A stretch of DNA of 64,000 nt from Polaromonas sp. CG_9.7 (GCF_015752205.1 NZ_JADOVG010000004.1:62001-126000); one strand, 5' to 3'; positions 54,433 to 64,000 are shown, counted from the first letter of the stretch. Made by a program: numbers and translations. The notes: generated by a model not told the origin, from the sequence alone.

Positions 54433-55425
54433 TCAGATGACCTTTGCACGCATCAGGTCGTTGGTACTGAGAGCGCCACAAAGCCTTCCAGCTTCATCCA
54501 CCACCAGCATGCTGTTGATGCGGTGCAGTTCCATCAACGCCACAGCTTCCACGGCAAGCGCGCTTTTGCTTACGGTGCGCGGATCGACATGCATCACGTC
54601 AGCGGCGTGAAGGCTTCGCAAATCCGCGCCTTTCTCAACCAGCCGGCGCAAGTCGCCATCTGTAAAAATTCCAAGGACCTGCTGGCTTCTGTCCACGACA
54701 GCGGCAGCGCCCAATCCCTTGGCGCTCATTTCGCGCATGAGTTCGGTAAATGAAGTTTCTGCAAGCACCTGCGGAACAGCGCTGCCGCTGCGCATCACGT
54801 CGCTCACATGGGTCAGCAACTTGCGGCCCAGCGCACCGCCAGGGTGTGAACGGGCAAAATCTTCTTCGCGAAAGCCGCGCGCATCAAGCAGCGCCACGGC
54901 CAGCGCATCGCCCATGGCGAGTTGCGCCGTGGTGCTGGCTGTGGGCGCAAGATTCAGCGGGCAGGCTTCCCTGGCAACGCTGGTATCAAGCGTGATGCGG
55001 GCCTGTCTGGCCAGCGTGGATTCCCGGCCGCCAGTCATGGCAACCAGCGCCACGCCCAAGCGGCCCAATACGGGAAGAATCGCGACCAGTTCCTCGCTTT
55101 CGCCACTGTTTGAAATGGCCAGCACCACGTCGCTGGCCTGGATCATCCCCAGATCGCCGTGGCTGGCTTCAGCCGGATGCACGAACAAGGCGGCTGTACC
55201 GGTCGACGCCAGCGTGGCAGCAATCTTTCGCCCAATATGACCGCTTTTCCCCATGCCCATGACGACCACGCGGCCAGGGCAGGCCACCATCAACCCGACC
55301 GCCTGAACAAACTCATCGCCGATGCGGCTGGCCAGGTCCAGCACAGCCGCGGCTTCGATTTCAAACGTTTTCCTGGCCAGGCTCAAAGCCTGCCCGGCAT
55401 CAATAGTCGCAGCATCAAAATTCAT
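54433..55425 (-). CDS. kdsD: D-arabinose-5-phosphate isomerase
   Basis: This enzyme starts the Kdo pathway by making arabinose-5-phosphate from ribulose-5-phosphate. The 330 residues hold an SIS sugar isomerase domain (GRVVVMGMGKSGHIGRKIAA, FVHPAEASHGDLGMI, ISNSGESEEL) and two CBS domains (LGIFTDGDLRRLVEKGADLR). All active-site motifs are intact. Divergent from the antiporter gene. Confidence 0.96.
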   Translation of the reverse strand: MNFDAATIDAGQALSLARKTFEIEAAAVLDLASRIGDEFVQAVGLMVACPGRVVVMGMGKSGHIGRKIAATLASTGTAALFVHPAEASHGDLGMIQASDVVLAISNSGESEELVAILPVLGRLGVALVAMTGGRESTLARQARITLDTSVAREACPLNLAPTASTTAQLAMGDALAVALLDARGFREEDFARSHPGGALGRKLLTHVSDVMRSGSAVPQVLAETSFTELMREMSAKGLGAAAVVDRSQQVLGIFTDGDLRRLVEKGADLRSLHAADVMHVDPRTVSKSALAVEAVALMELHRINSMLVVDEAGRLCGALSTNDLMRAKVI

Positions 55426-55518
55426 GGCTGCATTCTATCGATGCCGGTCACCGACAGCCATGCCAAAAGGCCCTCAAGACTGGCCAGTCATGCAATAGCC
55501 TTCAGCTACCATCACTCA

Positions 55519-57504
55519 ATGAGTGCGCTTGAACTGACCCTTTTGTACCTGCTGGCCGCCGTACTGGGGGTGGTTGTTTGCCGCTCGTTCAAATTGCCGC
55601 CCATGCTGGGCTACCTTGCCGTCGGCGTGGTGATCGGCCCGCATGCGCTGGCTCTGTCGCAGGACTCCGAAGGCGTGCGCCACCTGGGCGAATTCGGCGT
55701 GGTGTTTCTGATGTTCGTGATCGGGCTGGAATTCAACCTGCCCAAGCTGCGATCGATGCGCCGCCATGTGTTCGGCCTTGGCCTGCTTCAGGTTGCGCTC
55801 ACGATGCTGCTGGTCACGGCCGGTTCGCTGTTTTTAACGGTCATGGCGCCGACGCTCTGGAGCATGCAGTGGCAAACCGCATTGTCGCTGTCCGGCGCCA
55901 TGGCCATGAGCAGCACCGCCATCGTGGTCAAACTGCTGGCCGAGCGGCTGGAAATGGCGTCCGAACATGGCAAGCGGGTGATGGGCGTGCTGCTTTTCCA
56001 GGATCTGGCCGTGGTACCGCTGCTGGTGCTGATTCCGGCACTCGGTTCGCCTGCCGACGAGTTGTTCATGAGCCTGGGCATTGCCGCGTTGAAGGCTACG
56101 GTGCTGCTGGGTCTGCTACTGACAGGCGGGCAGCACGTCATGCGCTGGTGGCTCACGATCGTGGCGCGGCGAAAAAGTGAAGAGTTGTTCGTACTCAATC
56201 TGCTGCTGGTGACACTGGCGCTGGCATGGCTGACCGAACTCGCTGGACTGAGCCTGGCGCTGGGCGCTTTTATCGCAGGCATGCTGATTTCCGAAACCCA
56301 GTACAAGCACCAGGTCGAGACCGACATCCGGCCTTTTCACGATGTGCTGCTGGGCCTTTTTTTCATCAGCGTGGGCATGATGCTGGACTGGCACCAGGTC
56401 GTTGACCATTGGGCGTTGGTGTTGCTGCTGCTGACACTGCCAATCTTGTTCAAACTGATCCTGGTCACGCTGCTGGCACGCGTTCTGGGCGCGACCGAGG
56501 GTGTATCGCTGCGCACCGGCCTGTACCTGGCGCAAGCCGGTGAGTTTGGTTTTGTCTTGCTGTCGCTGGCGCAAGACAGCAAGCTCATTCCGCCCGCCTT
56601 GATGAACCCCGTCCTGGCCAGCATGGTGCTGTCGATGCTGGCCACGCCCTTCATCATCCTCTACGCCAACCGTATCGTGATGAAGCTGGTCTCAAGCGAA
56701 TGGCTGCAGCAGTCGCTTCAGATGACCACGATTGCCAGCAAGTCCATGAGCGCCAACAGGCACGTGATCATTTGCGGCTACGGGCGTTGCGGCCAGAATC
56801 TGGGCCGCATGCTGGAACGCGAAGGCATTCCCTATATTGCGCTGGACCTGGACCCGGACCGCGTGCGCCAAGCTGCTGCCGCAGGCAGCTCGGTGGTGTT
56901 TGGCGACGCGGTTCGCTTGCAGGCATTGATCGCGGCCGGACTGGTACGGGCCAGCGCCGTGGTAGTGACCTATCTGGACACAGCCAGCGCCTTGAAAGTG
57001 CTGGCCAACGCACGCACGCACGCGCCCACGGTGCCAATTATTGTGCGCACGGTGGATGACCGCGACCTGGAAAAGCTCAAGGCAGGCGGTGCAACGGAAG
57101 TCGTTCCGGAGGCGATTGAAGGCAGCCTGATGCTGGCCAGCCATGCACTGGCGCTGGTAGGGGTTCCCATGCGCCGCGTGATCCGCGTGGTGCAGGACCA
57201 GCGTGACGAACGCTATAACCTGCTGCGGGGTTATTTTCGGGGTGCTGACGACGACACGGCAGACGAGCTGGAGCAGGAGCGTCTGTCTACCGTGATGCTG
57301 GTTCCGGGTCTCAGTTCTGTTGGCCAGACACTCGGCGACATGGCACTGCAGATGGTCGATGTGCGCGTGGTCAGCCTGCGGCGAAACAATGGCAAGACGC
57401 TCAAGCCGCTCGACGACATCAGCCTCGAGGGGGGTGACACCTTGGTCCTGTCGGGCAAACCGGAGGCACTGGCGCTGGCCGAGCAGAAACTTTTGGACGG
57501 CTAA
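55519..57504 (+). CDS. KefB-type monovalent cation:proton antiporter with TrkA domains
   Basis: This CPA2 antiporter has 661 residues with 12-13 membrane segments (SFKLPPMLGYLAVGVVIGPH, LALGAFIAGMLISETQYKHQ, QAGEFGFVLLSLAQDSK). A TrkA-N nucleotide-binding domain (HVIICGYGRCGQNLGRMLER) and a TrkA-C domain follow at the C-terminus. This resembles YbaL/KefB potassium efflux systems, which protect from electrophiles. ATG 55519 is chosen over the earlier open frame because the first membrane helix begins there. Confidence 0.92.
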   Translation: MSALELTLLYLLAAVLGVVVCRSFKLPPMLGYLAVGVVIGPHALALSQDSEGVRHLGEFGVVFLMFVIGLEFNLPKLRSMRRHVFGLGLLQVALTMLLVTAGSLFLTVMAPTLWSMQWQTALSLSGAMAMSSTAIVVKLLAERLEMASEHGKRVMGVLLFQDLAVVPLLVLIPALGSPADELFMSLGIAALKATVLLGLLLTGGQHVMRWWLTIVARRKSEELFVLNLLLVTLALAWLTELAGLSLALGAFIAGMLISETQYKHQVETDIRPFHDVLLGLFFISVGMMLDWHQVVDHWALVLLLLTLPILFKLILVTLLARVLGATEGVSLRTGLYLAQAGEFGFVLLSLAQDSKLIPPALMNPVLASMVLSMLATPFIILYANRIVMKLVSSEWLQQSLQMTTIASKSMSANRHVIICGYGRCGQNLGRMLEREGIPYIALDLDPDRVRQAAAAGSSVVFGDAVRLQALIAAGLVRASAVVVTYLDTASALKVLANARTHAPTVPIIVRTVDDRDLEKLKAGGATEVVPEAIEGSLMLASHALALVGVPMRRVIRVVQDQRDERYNLLRGYFRGADDDTADELEQERLSTVMLVPGLSSVGQTLGDMALQMVDVRVVSLRRNNGKTLKPLDDISLEGGDTLVLSGKPEALALAEQKLLDG

Positions 57505-57518
57505 CGATTCACACCTGC

Positions 57519-58064
57519 ATGCTCAGACGACACTTTACCGGCGTATTGCTGGCTACACCCTGGCTGGCGCAGGCGCAACCCGATGCGCTGAGCGCGCGAT
57601 TGCGCGCTGGCGCTTGCGTTGTGCTTTTGCGCCATGCGCCAACTGACTCCGGCATTGGTGACCCCTCGGGCTTTCAACTGGACCAGTGCAGTACCCAGCG
57701 CAATTTGAGCGCGGAAGGACGTGCCGACGCCGAACGCATCGGCGAATGGTTCAAATCGCGCGGTTTGGAACCCAGCGCCGTCCAGTCCAGCGCCTGGTGC
57801 CGCTGCAAGGACACTGCAGACCTGGCGTTTGGCCGTCACAAGGTATGGCCGGCGCTCAATTCATTTTTTACTGAATCCCGCACCAGAGAACCCCAGACAG
57901 CGCAGTTGCGCGCTGCTTTGAAGGAAATACCCGCAGGTAGGTTTGAGGTGTGGATCACGCACCAGGTCAACATGACCGCACTGACCGGGGAAGGCATGGC
58001 AATGGGTGAGGCGCTGGTGCTGGACACCACAGGAACTGTCCTTGCCCGAAGTACTTTTGCTTGA
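57519..58064 (+). CDS. Secreted histidine-phosphatase-family protein
   Basis: This 181-residue protein has a signal peptide (HFTGVLLATPWLAQAQ) and the phosphohistidine motif LLRHAPTDSGIGDP, with the second His region WITHQVNMTALTG. SAEGRADAERIGEWF and SSAWCRCKDTADLAFG are typical of the family. Probably a periplasmic phosphatase of unknown substrate. It starts 15 bases after the antiporter stop. Confidence 0.88.
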   Translation: MLRRHFTGVLLATPWLAQAQPDALSARLRAGACVVLLRHAPTDSGIGDPSGFQLDQCSTQRNLSAEGRADAERIGEWFKSRGLEPSAVQSSAWCRCKDTADLAFGRHKVWPALNSFFTESRTREPQTAQLRAALKEIPAGRFEVWITHQVNMTALTGEGMAMGEALVLDTTGTVLARSTFA

Positions 58065-58313
58065 AACTACAGCGGTCTGCACAAGGTCCGTTGAATCAAG
58101 ACCTCTTTTGCAAAAATGACATGTCACCCGGCTCACTTCTTGCCGGTCAGCTTCTTTCATTTTTTTAGCCAACGGGATGTCGGGACAGGATTTTTGGTTC
58201 ACAGCGCAGCCCGACACGGTTGTTATGGCAAGGGTGGAGTCGGATTTACCTTGCTCGCTGCAGCCCTCTCGTTGAGCCGCCAGTCGGCTGAAAAAACCGT
58301 CATCTGGTGAGTT

Positions 58314-59750
58314 CTATTTCCCAATGCAGAATTTGGAAAAAATCTCGCCCAGCAAATCATCAGCGCTGAAGGCACCCGTGATCGAACTCAGATGCAACTG
58401 CGCTTGCCGCAAATCCTCAGCCAGCAGGTCGAGTGCGGGCATCACCGAGGCCAACTGGTCCTGGGCAGTCATCAACTGCAGGTCCACCTTGCGCAAGGCG
58501 CTGACATGGCGTTCACGCGCCATGAAAACCCCTTCAGGCGAAGCCTGCCAGCCGACGACCTTTAGCAACTGCTCTCGCAGGCTTTGAAGGCCGGCGCCGG
58601 TCTTGGCAGAAATCAACACGCCGCCGTTCACTTGATTCAAGGCTTCCGGGCTGGCCATGTCGGATTTGTTCCAGACATCGATGACTGGTGTATTTTTATG
58701 AAGTTTTACAGCCAGCGCGCTTTGCAGACGAAGGTCTTCAGCTATGTAATTAATAGCGCTTTCAACGCTGTCGCCGGTATTCTTTTGGGACAGGTCACGC
58801 AGGAACAGCACGGCGTCGGCACTTTCGATCTCCACCCATGCGCGCTGAATGCCGATTTTTTCAACTTCGTCGAGTGCCTCGCGCAAGCCAGCCGTGTCCA
58901 CCACATGCAGCGGCACGCCTTCAATCTGGATCAGTTGTGACACCTTGTCGCGGGTGGTGCCGGCTATTGGGGTGACGATGGCCAGTTCGGCACCCGCCAG
59001 GGCATTGAGCAATGAGCTTTTTCCGACGTTGGGTTGTCCGGCAATTACCACCTTGATGCCTTCGCGCAGAATCGCTCCCTGGGTCGCACGCTGCAACACG
59101 CTGGCCAGAGTAGCCTGCAGCCGCAGCAACTGGCCTTGCGCATCGGCCTGCTGCAGAAAATCAATGTCCTCTTCCGGAAAATCCAGCGTCGCCTCGACCA
59201 GCATGCGCAAATGAATCAGTTGCTCCAGCAACAGATTGATTGCCTGCGAAAACTCGCCTGACATCGAACGCGCGGCGGACCGCGCAGCTGTTTCAGTGCT
59301 CGCGTCAATCAGGTCGGCAATGGCTTCGGCCTGCGCCAGATCAATCTTGTCATTGAGAAAAGCCCGCTCGGAAAATTCGCCAGGCTCGGCCACCCGTATC
59401 CCTGCCAGCACTGGCTGGCCGGTTACCGGATCAGTCGCAGCCGCTGCTTCAAGGCACCGTGCCAGCAACAGCTGCAGAACGACCGGGCCACCATGCGCCT
59501 GCAGTTCCAGCACGTCTTCACCGGTAAAAGAATGCGGGGCGGGGAAAAAAATCGCCAGTCCCTTGTCAATCACCTGCCCGTGGGCATCCCGGATGGCCAA
59601 GTAGGTCGCCAGGCGTGGAGAAAGCGCGCGACCGCACAGTGCCTGAACCACCGGCGCAATGCCACGGCCTGAAACACGGACGATACCCACGGCGCCGCGA
59701 CCCGGCGCAGTGGCAATCGCAACAATGGGATGGTGATGGCGAGCCAGCAT
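58314..59750 (-). CDS. mnmE: tRNA modification GTPase MnmE
   Basis: This potassium-activated GTPase works with MnmG to modify U34 of tRNA. The 478 residues have a folate-binding start ([20 protein letters not shown]), G1 [16 protein letters not shown]3 [11 protein letters not shown]4 DVWNKSDM and the C-terminal FCIGK with its catalytic Cys. The region near residues 320-345 is longer than usual and encoded by AT-rich DNA that includes a 17-bp palindrome at 58741. The G domain motifs are intact. Confidence 0.96.
   Translation of the reverse strand: MLARHHHPIVAIATAPGRGAVGIVRVSGRGIAPVVQALCGRALSPRLATYLAIRDAHGQVIDKGLAIFFPAPHSFTGEDVLELQAHGGPVVLQLLLARCLEAAAATDPVTGQPVLAGIRVAEPGEFSERAFLNDKIDLAQAEAIADLIDASTETAARSAARSMSGEFSQAINLLLEQLIHLRMLVEATLDFPEEDIDFLQQADAQGQLLRLQATLASVLQRATQGAILREGIKVVIAGQPNVGKSSLLNALAGAELAIVTPIAGTTRDKVSQLIQIEGVPLHVVDTAGLREALDEVEKIGIQRAWVEIESADAVLFLRDLSQKNTGDSVESAINYIAEDLRLQSALAVKLHKNTPVIDVWNKSDMASPEALNQVNGGVLISAKTGAGLQSLREQLLKVVGWQASPEGVFMARERHVSALRKVDLQLMTAQDQLASVMPALDLLAEDLRQAQLHLSSITGAFSADDLLGEIFSKFCIGK
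58741..58757. repeat. 17-bp AT-rich palindrome, copy 7, inside mnmE
   Basis: GCTATGTAATTAATAGC, in frame between the G3 and G4 motifs of MnmE. Confidence 0.6.
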
Positions 59751-59790
59751 GACGCCTCAATGGTAAAGGGCCGCTGAGCGGCCCTTTTTA

Positions 59791-61500
59791 TTATTTGAAC
59801 TTCGGCAGGTTGAACTGCGGAGGAACACCCATCCGGGTATTGATGACCCACTGCTGGGCAATCGACAAGATGTTGTTGGTAATCCAGTACAGCACCAGAC
59901 CGGCGGGGAAGAAGAAGAACATCACACTGAAAATCAGCGGCATGAACCACATCAGTTTGGCCTGCATCGGATCAGGCGGCGCGGGGTTCAGTGCCGTCTG
60001 CAACATGGTGGTCAAGGCCATCACGACAGGCAAAATGTAATAGGGGTCTGGCGACGACAAGTCCCTGATCCACAATATCCAGGGTGCACCCCGCATCTCG
60101 ACGCTGGAAAGCAGCACCCAGTACAACGCGATAAAAACCGGAATCTGGACCATGATTGGGAAGCAGCCCCCCATCGGGTTGACCTTTTCCTCGCGGTAGA
60201 TTTTCATCATCGCCTGCTGCATTTCCTGCGGCTTGTCCTTGAGGCGCTCACGCATTTCCGTGATCTTGGGATTGATGGCCTTCATCTTGGCCATGCTGGC
60301 ATAGGCCTTGGCGTTGAGCCAGTAAAAAGCCATTTTCAGCAGCAACACCAAGGCCACGATAGACCAGCCCCAGTTCTGGATGAAGCTGTGCAATCTGTCG
60401 AGCAGCCAGTAGAGCGGTTTGGCCAGAATCGTCAGCCAACCATAGTCCTTGACGAGTTCCAGTCCTGGCGACAGGGCTTCCAGAACTTTTTCCTCTTGAG
60501 GACCGACGAAAAATTTCGAATCGATGGTTTTTGTCGCACCCGGCGCGATTGAATCCAGTGGTGTGATCATGCCGACGGCATAAAGGTTGGCGTCCACCTT
60601 GCGAAAAAACAGGTCGCGTTTCAGGCCGTCGGGCAGTATCCAGGCCGATGCAAAATAATGCTGCACCATGGCCACGTAGCCGTTTGTCGCCTGTTTTTCT
60701 ACATCCACCGAGTTGTCTTCGATTTTCTTGAATTCAACTTTCTGGTACTTCTGGGCTTCGGTGTAAATTGCCGGGCCAGTGAAAGTTGAATAAAACGACG
60801 ATTCGCCGGGCGGCTTGTTTCCGTCGCGCACGAGTTGCAGGTAAAGCTGCGGAGCCACTGGCGTGCTGCCGGTGTTGATAACTTCATGGCGCACCGCCAG
60901 GTCATAGGCGCCGCGCTTGATGGTGTAGGTCTTGAGCAGTTTCACACCGCCCAGGTCGGCTGATTCAAATTGCACCTGCAATTCGTTTTGTCCATCCTTG
61001 AATGTGCGCTCGCCTGGCAACAAGGTCATTGATGTCTTGTGGGTGGGGAAAGTACCACCACTGGCGCCGGCAATCAAGCCGGTTTGCGCCACATAGACGC
61101 GGTTGGCGCTTTCATCAAGAAGCACAAATCCCTTGTCCTTGTTGACCATGTCCTTGTACTTGACGAAAGCCGAGTGAACCAGTGTCCCACCCTCGCTGTC
61201 GAACGTCAGGGAGAGTACATCGGTATTGACGACCAGGCGTTCCCTGGCAGCAGACGGTGCAACCGATGGCGCGCCTGAAGGTACCGCTGCCGGAGAACCG
61301 GACGCGACGCTGGCTGCGGGAGTCGGCACGGCAGCGCTGCCTGCAGACGCTGGTGCAGCGGCAACGGGCGCTTTGGCCGTCTGGGTACTCGAGGGGAAAA
61401 AAGTGGCTTTGTTGCCATGAGAGACCTGCCACTGATCCCACAATAAAACCATGGAAAAACCAAAAATCACCCACAAGATGGTGCGGCGGATGTCGTTCAT
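59791..61500 (-). CDS. yidC: Membrane protein insertase YidC
   Basis: This inner-membrane insertase has 569 residues. An N-terminal helix (ILWVIFGFSMVLLWDQWQVS) is followed by an Ala/Pro/Ser-rich linker, a periplasmic beta-sandwich and five C-terminal helices with MKAINPKITEMRERLKDKPQ, MGGCFPIMVQIPVFIALYWV and WITNNILSIAQQWVIN. Its start overlaps the yidD stop. Confidence 0.97.
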   Translation of the reverse strand: MNDIRRTILWVIFGFSMVLLWDQWQVSHGNKATFFPSSTQTAKAPVAAAPASAGSAAVPTPAASVASGSPAAVPSGAPSVAPSAARERLVVNTDVLSLTFDSEGGTLVHSAFVKYKDMVNKDKGFVLLDESANRVYVAQTGLIAGASGGTFPTHKTSMTLLPGERTFKDGQNELQVQFESADLGGVKLLKTYTIKRGAYDLAVRHEVINTGSTPVAPQLYLQLVRDGNKPPGESSFYSTFTGPAIYTEAQKYQKVEFKKIEDNSVDVEKQATNGYVAMVQHYFASAWILPDGLKRDLFFRKVDANLYAVGMITPLDSIAPGATKTIDSKFFVGPQEEKVLEALSPGLELVKDYGWLTILAKPLYWLLDRLHSFIQNWGWSIVALVLLLKMAFYWLNAKAYASMAKMKAINPKITEMRERLKDKPQEMQQAMMKIYREEKVNPMGGCFPIMVQIPVFIALYWVLLSSVEMRGAPWILWIRDLSSPDPYYILPVVMALTTMLQTALNPAPPDPMQAKLMWFMPLIFSVMFFFFPAGLVLYWITNNILSIAQQWVINTRMGVPPQFNLPKFK

Positions 61501-61814
61501 GACGGCGTCTTTTTAGAAGGAATGGAAGCCGCAGGCGTAAACAGGCGGCTGAAAAAAGAGGCGGATTGTGGCGGCGGCACCGGATCATGTCCCCCATCGC
61601 ACCAGGGATGACAGCGCGCCAGGCGGCGCAATGTCAGGTAACTGCCCGTCGCTGCACCATGCTGGCGCAATGCCTGCAGAGAATAAGCTGAGCAACTCGG
61701 CTCAAAACGGCAGTTTGAACCCAGCGAAGGGCTGATCAGCAAGCGGTAAGCCATAACCAGACCCATCAAGGTTTTTTGCGGAAGGCATACCAAGGTGGTC
61801 AAAATGCGGCTCAT
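61497..61814 (-). CDS. yidD: Membrane insertion efficiency factor YidD
   Basis: This 105-residue protein has the YidD pattern YRLLISPSLGSNCRFEPSCS, AYSLQALRQHG and RLARCHPWCDGGHDPVP, with its conserved Cys residues. It overlaps yidC and rnpA by four bases on each side, the standard origin-cluster order. Confidence 0.95.
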   Translation of the reverse strand: MSRILTTLVCLPQKTLMGLVMAYRLLISPSLGSNCRFEPSCSAYSLQALRQHGAATGSYLTLRRLARCHPWCDGGHDPVPPPQSASFFSRLFTPAASIPSKKTPS

Positions 61815-62227
61815 GCGGCCTTGGCTCCAGCTTGCATCAGGGTTTGAATTTCACGACGAACCGCTTCCCTGAGCTGATCTGAAACAGCACTGACAAATTC
61901 CGTTCGTGCAAAACCGCTGCGCAAGCGAACCACAAACGCAGCCTGGGGATACATCTGGGAAAAATCGGCACTCACCGCGTAAATTTGTCTTTTGATGGCA
62001 TTTCGGGTCACAGCCCGTTTGGCCCAGCGTTTTGGAACCATCGCACCGATCCACGTGTCCTGTGGGTGAAACAATCTGTCGATCTTGGCCGGTTCGACCG
62101 TCGGCAATAGCGCAATCCTGGCATCGAGCCGATTCCGGTGCAGAGCAAAGTGTGGTGTTTTTGCAATGATGGTTCCAGCTAAAACGGCCTGAAACTGTGC
62201 CCGCGTTTTAAGCCGAAGCACTGGCAC
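61811..62227 (-). CDS. rnpA: Ribonuclease P protein component
   Basis: This protein subunit of RNase P has the basic helix VPKRWAKRAVTRNAIKRQIY and a C-terminal FVVRLRSGFARTEF. Length 138 residues. The GTG at 62227 is used; no ATG is in frame nearby. Confidence 0.94.
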   Translation of the reverse strand: MPVLRLKTRAQFQAVLAGTIIAKTPHFALHRNRLDARIALLPTVEPAKIDRLFHPQDTWIGAMVPKRWAKRAVTRNAIKRQIYAVSADFSQMYPQAAFVVRLRSGFARTEFVSAVSDQLREAVRREIQTLMQAGAKAA

Positions 62228-62278
62228 CCAGCATCAGTTGAAGCGCAAAAAAATGAGATTGCCTGCAGAAAAATCAGA

Positions 62279-62413
62279 TTAAACAGCCAGACGTTTACGG
62301 CCTTTGGCGCGACGCGCAGCGATCACGGCACGGCCACCGCGTGTTTTCATGCGGGTCAGGAAACCGTGGGTACGGGCGCGTTTGACTTTGGAAGGTTGGT
62401 AGGTGCGTTTCAT
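62279..62413 (-). CDS. rpmH: 50S ribosomal protein L34
   Basis: This 44-residue ribosomal protein reads [40 protein letters not shown] and ends RLAV. All invariant basic residues are present. First gene of the rpmH-rnpA-yidD-yidC-mnmE cluster. Confidence 0.98.
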   Translation of the reverse strand: MKRTYQPSKVKRARTHGFLTRMKTRGGRAVIAARRAKGRKRLAV

Positions 62414-62795
62414 GATAAATCCTGGTGGCCCTCACGGGCTTGTTACTGGGCTGTCAGCTGTAAAGCTTCATTTGGCGATTCGAATGATCTTGGTGGCTGT
62501 ACGAAACCACGACCAATCTGGCAAGTCTCAACAACCGGCGTCACATCTGCTTCACCCTGACAGGTGAATTCGATACGAAGTCACACACAAAGCTGCGCAG
62601 GCAACATCAAGCCGCTACGAATCGGGAAAACCCGTGATTATCACAGATTTCTTGGCGGTGGCAACCGGGGAAATTGACAGACTGCTGGTACAGACCGAAA
62701 TCCAGGCCGACAGGGAACCGATTCAAGCCCTGAAACGAGGGCAAGGCCTCAAACCGGTCATCTGCTTCGCTGGAGTTGCTGCCGCTGTCTTCATC
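62414..62795. other. Upstream region of rpmH, no gene seen
   Basis: These 382 bases probably hold the rpmH promoter on the minus strand. I found no ORF with support, no tRNA and no clear DnaA box here. Confidence 0.4.
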
Positions 62796-63193
62796 TTTAA
62801 TTCTTTAATTCTTTAATTCTTTAATTCTTTAATTCAAATTAGTAGCAGTAGTAAGGGGCGCGCTTTTCTGTGGACAGCCCGATTTTTGTGTTTTATATCA
62901 AAGGCTTGGCGTTTGTTTAACCACATAGCAAAACGCTATGAAAGTAGTCGGCGGAATATGAACAACTTTACGTTTTTCCAGAAGCCTGTGGATAAGTCAT
63001 CACTTGCTAAAAAGTTATCCCCAGCGTTTGGCCCGCATCTGTGGAGTGCAGACCTTATGCCGGTTGGCTAATAAACAAAAAAACACCGCAGGACGATGTT
63101 TAAGTTGTCCGACAGGTTTGGGAAATCCCTGATTTGTGGATAACTGGCCACCCCGACTACAATTGCGGGTGCTCAAAATTAACAATATCCACA
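62796..63193. other. Chromosome replication origin (oriC)
   Basis: Five exact tandem copies of TTTAATTC (62796-62835) form an AT-rich unwinding element. TAGTAGCAGTAGTAA (62840-62854), a DnaA-trio-like run, follows, then GGGGCGCGC and a weak box TGTGGACAG (62869-62877). Perfect DnaA boxes TGTGGATAA occur at 62987-62995 and 63135-63143. Near matches are TTAACCACA (62917-62925), TTATCCCCA (63015-63023) and ATATCCACA (63185-63193). Position between rpmH and dnaA agrees with an origin. Confidence 0.88.
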
Positions 63194-63239
63194 AGCAGCG
63201 GGCTGCTGCTTTGCTTTGGCTTGCAGGACATAAATTGTC

Positions 63240-64000
63240 ATGAGCAAAGCTTCTGTTTCGGATCAAACCGATGACTTGTGGCAAATCTGCATTGATCATC
63301 TGGCCCAGGAGTTGCCTGAACAGCAGTTCAACACCTGGATAAAGCCTCTCGTCGTGGTGGTTGAAGCCGACTTGTCCAAGGCGACTGTCCAAGTTGGCAA
63401 TCGCTTCAAACTCGACTGGGTGCGGGCGCAATACGCGGCGCGTATTGCGGCGCTGCTCGAACAGTTTTCTGGCCAGCGAATTCCGATAGAGTTGACTCTC
63501 GCACCTCGGGATGCGCCCACGAAGTCAGAGCCGCTGATTCGAAAATTCGATGCTGTCGCAGGCATCGCCGAACAGGCCCCAACGGTCGCAACGGCAGAAG
63601 ATGCGGGTTCAGCCTTCAAAAACAGACTCAATTCCGCACTGACGTTCGACACGCTGATCGAAGGCACGGCCAACCGCATGGGCCGGGCTGCAGCGCTGCA
63701 TGTTGCCAGCAGTTTGGGCCAGCTCTACAACCCGTTGTTTATTTATGGCGGCGTCGGCTTGGGGAAAACCCACTTGATGCATGCGATCGGCAACAAGCTG
63801 ATTGCTGACAATCCGGCCGCGAAAGTGCTGTATATCCATGCCGAGCAGTTTGTCTCGGATGTGGTCAAGGCTTACCAGCGCAAGACGTTTGACGAATTCA
63901 AGGAACGTTACCACTCGCTGGACCTGCTGCTGATCGACGATGTGCAGTTTTTGGCCAACAAGGACCGCACGCAGGAAGAGTTTTTCAATGCGTTTGAAGC
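63240..64000 (+). CDS. dnaA: Chromosomal replication initiator DnaA (3' end beyond window)
   Basis: This initiator ATPase binds the boxes just upstream. Domain I is seen in LWQICIDHLAQELPEQQFNT, the linker follows to about residue 130, then the AAA+ domain with NRLNSALTFDTLIEGTANRM, Walker A IYGGVGLGKTHLMHAIG and Walker B LLIDDVQFLANK. The frame is open at the window end after about 253 codons. ATG 63240 is the family start. Confidence 0.97.
   Translation, partial: MSKASVSDQTDDLWQICIDHLAQELPEQQFNTWIKPLVVVVEADLSKATVQVGNRFKLDWVRAQYAARIAALLEQFSGQRIPIELTLAPRDAPTKSEPLIRKFDAVAGIAEQAPTVATAEDAGSAFKNRLNSALTFDTLIEGTANRMGRAAALHVASSLGQLYNPLFIYGGVGLGKTHLMHAIGNKLIADNPAAKVLYIHAEQFVSDVVKAYQRKTFDEFKERYHSLDLLLIDDVQFLANKDRTQEEFFNAFE

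Noticed and set aside
62634..62816. 60-codon frame in the rpmH-oriC gap
   Set aside because: It runs into the TTTAATTC repeats, lacks a ribosome site and resembles no protein I know.

Overview
The window reads as a chromosome segment of a GC-rich betaproteobacterium of the order Burkholderiales, most likely Comamonadaceae and close to Polaromonas. The reasons are codon and GC character, the gene set (rubredoxin operon, SulP/ChrA transporters, amgK/murU cell-wall recycling, MetX/MetW) and dispersed palindromic repeats. The right end is the replication origin: rpmH-rnpA-yidD-yidC-mnmE run leftwards, and dnaA starts to the right of a repeat-rich oriC. This is an identification by family resemblance from memory, not by database search.

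Layout. 1-4.5 kb: MetN methionine importer ATPase (cut by the edge), an AceE-type E1 dehydrogenase and a divergent Lrp regulator, then a DUF1232 protein. 4.7-12.2 kb: a HipA/YjjJ-type kinase, gapA-tkt, murU, an Xaa-Pro aminopeptidase and a membrane-anchored glutaredoxin. 12.2-14.5 kb is decaying DNA: a ParD-like antitoxin with a zeta toxin broken by a nonsense codon, then an aquaporin 5' piece joined to a CheB-like 3' piece. 14.5-22 kb: rubredoxin/DUF2061/rubredoxin reductase and the proline module putA-putP with GTTGCA operator repeats. 22-34 kb: malic enzyme, a secreted barnase-like RNase with barstar, ksgA, surA, lptD, amgK, rsmE and an MFS transporter. 34-44 kb: an M20 peptidase, porin, psd, a copper module (copZ, copA, cueR) with two CueR-type promoters, a VapBC pair and a broken lipoprotein-like gene, then alkB. 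44-50.6 kb: SulP transporter, ChrA, metW-metX behind a SAM-II-like riboswitch plus attenuator, and a GDT1-family manganese exporter behind a yybP-ykoY-type riboswitch. 50.7-58 kb: amt, a Gly-rich RRM protein, lptC-kdsC-kdsD, a KefB-type antiporter and a histidine phosphatase. 58-64 kb: the mnmE to dnaA origin cluster.

Themes. Several loci serve methionine: uptake (metN), a probable 2-oxobutyrate or pyruvate E1 dehydrogenase under Lrp control, and SAM-controlled synthesis (metX/metW). Envelope biogenesis is spread through the window (lptD, surA, lptC, kdsC, kdsD, amgK, murU, yidC). Metal homeostasis appears as copper export, chromate efflux and manganese export. The most unusual structural feature is a GC-rich palindromic repeat family. 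It lies just downstream of surA, is inserted in frame in metX, and is amplified as an 84-bp tandem array (28-residue repeats) in the SulP linker. A second, AT-rich 17-bp palindrome (GCTA-N9-TAGC) recurs at seven places, two of them inside genes.
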